Source: DATLHO01 sp035539855 (GTDB taxonomy: Bacteria; Bacteroidota; Ignavibacteria; OLB7). Taken from it: a stretch of 9,330 nucleotides of DNA. A model generated the notes under the pieces. That model was given only the letters and a program-made list of their open reading frames with translations. It made no database searches and had not been told where the DNA came from. Numbering within the stretch: the first letter of the stretch is position 1; every line of letters begins with the position of its first letter. Both the position numbers and the translations under genes were made by a program. Positions 8,881 to 9,330 of the stretch are shown in pieces. The stretch is taken from NCBI GenBank assembly GCA_035539855.1, contig DATLHO010000255.1, positions 1-9,330 of the forward strand. Reading direction: 5' to 3'.

Positions 8881-8916
8881 CGAACGCGCCCCGGCAGTTC
8901 TGCCGGGGCGCGTTCG
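8881..8916. terminator. Bidirectional hairpin terminator
   Basis: The arms at 8881-8896 and 8901-8916 are perfect 16-bp reverse complements (core GCGCCCCGGCA) around a GTTC loop. The hairpin lies between two convergent genes, 7 bases after the metalloprotease stop and 21 bases after the stop of the minus-strand gene, so it can serve both. A mixed tract TGGTTC follows on the plus strand and no long T run is present. Confidence 0.82.
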
Positions 8917-8937
8917 TGGTTCAAGAGTTACGTGCGA

Positions 8938-9330
8938 CTACCTGGTGACGACGAGTGGCGCCATGGTCCGCTCACCGCCGGAGGTCGTCAGCACGAGGTA
9001 GTAGACGCCGCTGGCAAGCGCGCCGACGTCGAAGCGCTGTTCGTGGGCTCCCTCGTCGAGGCGTCCGGCGAAGATGTTCGCCGCGTGCTCGCCGGAGGCT
9101 GTCACGAGATCGAGCGTCACATCGTCGGCGCGCTCGAGCGCGATCGTCACGCCCGAACGGTCACGAGCGGGGTTGGGAGTGACCAGTCCAAGTCGGGCCG
9201 TCGTCGCTCGCGAGATCTCGCCGGTGATGATGCCGGAGAAGAGCTCGCCGCGGAATCGGTAGATCGTCCCTGTCGTGTCGGTCGCGAAGTAGATCGCCGA
9301 AGACGTGCTCGACGTGTTGTCGACGGCGAG
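8938..9330 (-). CDS. Secreted protein with a type IX secretion-type C-terminal sorting domain, 5' end off the window
   Basis: The frame is open from the window edge to TAG at 8938-8940, giving the last 130 residues of a larger protein. The upstream part (SAIYFATDTTGTIYRFRG) has the short strand-turn pattern of a beta-propeller blade, a tentative reading. After a linker comes VTPNPARDRSGVTIAL, then VTLDLVTASGEHAANIFAG, EGAHEQRFDVGALASGVYYL and a final APLVVTR. This order (NP motif, three-strand core, L-[AS]-[SP]-G-[VI]-Y-Y/F and a basic end) is that of the Por secretion sorting domain (type A), which directs proteins across the outer membrane through the type IX system. It also resembles FlgD-type Ig-like C-terminal domains of the same superphylum. 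A GTG at 9150 is in frame but lies inside the domain and is not the start. Confidence 0.85.
   Translation of the reverse strand, partial: LAVDNTSSTSSAIYFATDTTGTIYRFRGELFSGIITGEISRATTARLGLVTPNPARDRSGVTIALERADDVTLDLVTASGEHAANIFAGRLDEGAHEQRFDVGALASGVYYLVLTTSGGERTMAPLVVTR

Overview
The window looks like a high-GC bacterial chromosome from the FCB superphylum (Bacteroidota, Rhodothermota, Kapabacteria, Gemmatimonadota and relatives). Three observations support this. The right edge carries a secreted protein ending in a type IX secretion-type C-terminal sorting domain. A two-cluster ferredoxin has the layout I know from Bacteroidota-like genomes. Two intergenic regions hold exact matches to the Bacteroidota-type -7 promoter element TAnnTTTG. 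The lineage cannot be fixed further by reading alone.

Layout, left to right. The last 45 codons of gcvH (glycine cleavage H protein, + strand) end at 139 and are followed by a perfect hairpin terminator. Two uncharacterised envelope or secreted protein genes follow, tail to tail (368-1558 on +, 1569-2342 on -), with only 10 bases between their stops. A 235-bp spacer (2343-2577) holds a candidate promoter and two neighbouring inverted repeats that resemble dispersed genomic repeats. A complete 963-residue gcvP lies on the minus strand (2578-5469), with a candidate promoter and a 12-bp palindrome upstream. Upstream of gcvP on the same strand are a ferredoxin gene (5636-5983) and a DUF309 gene (6020-6436), probably one transcript that ends at a hairpin at 5580-5613. 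Divergent from DUF309, a 784-residue polytopic membrane protein (6520-8874, +) carries a gluzincin-type zinc protease signature and a C-terminal helical-repeat region. A 16-bp perfect stem terminator separates it from the convergent, window-truncated sorting-domain protein (8938-9330, -).

How the parts relate. GcvH and GcvP are partners in glycine cleavage: GcvP decarboxylates glycine and passes the aminomethyl group to the lipoyl arm of GcvH. Here the two genes are convergent and separated by about 2.4 kb that is lower in GC than gcvP and encodes the two unknown exported proteins, so they are not one operon. The remaining genes have no evident pathway link to each other. I see no mobile-element gene, CRISPR array, tRNA, rRNA or recognisable multi-gene defence system. 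The most interesting items are the membrane metalloprotease, the pair of unknown exported proteins between gcvH and gcvP, the repeat cluster, and the gcvP promoter/palindrome arrangement.
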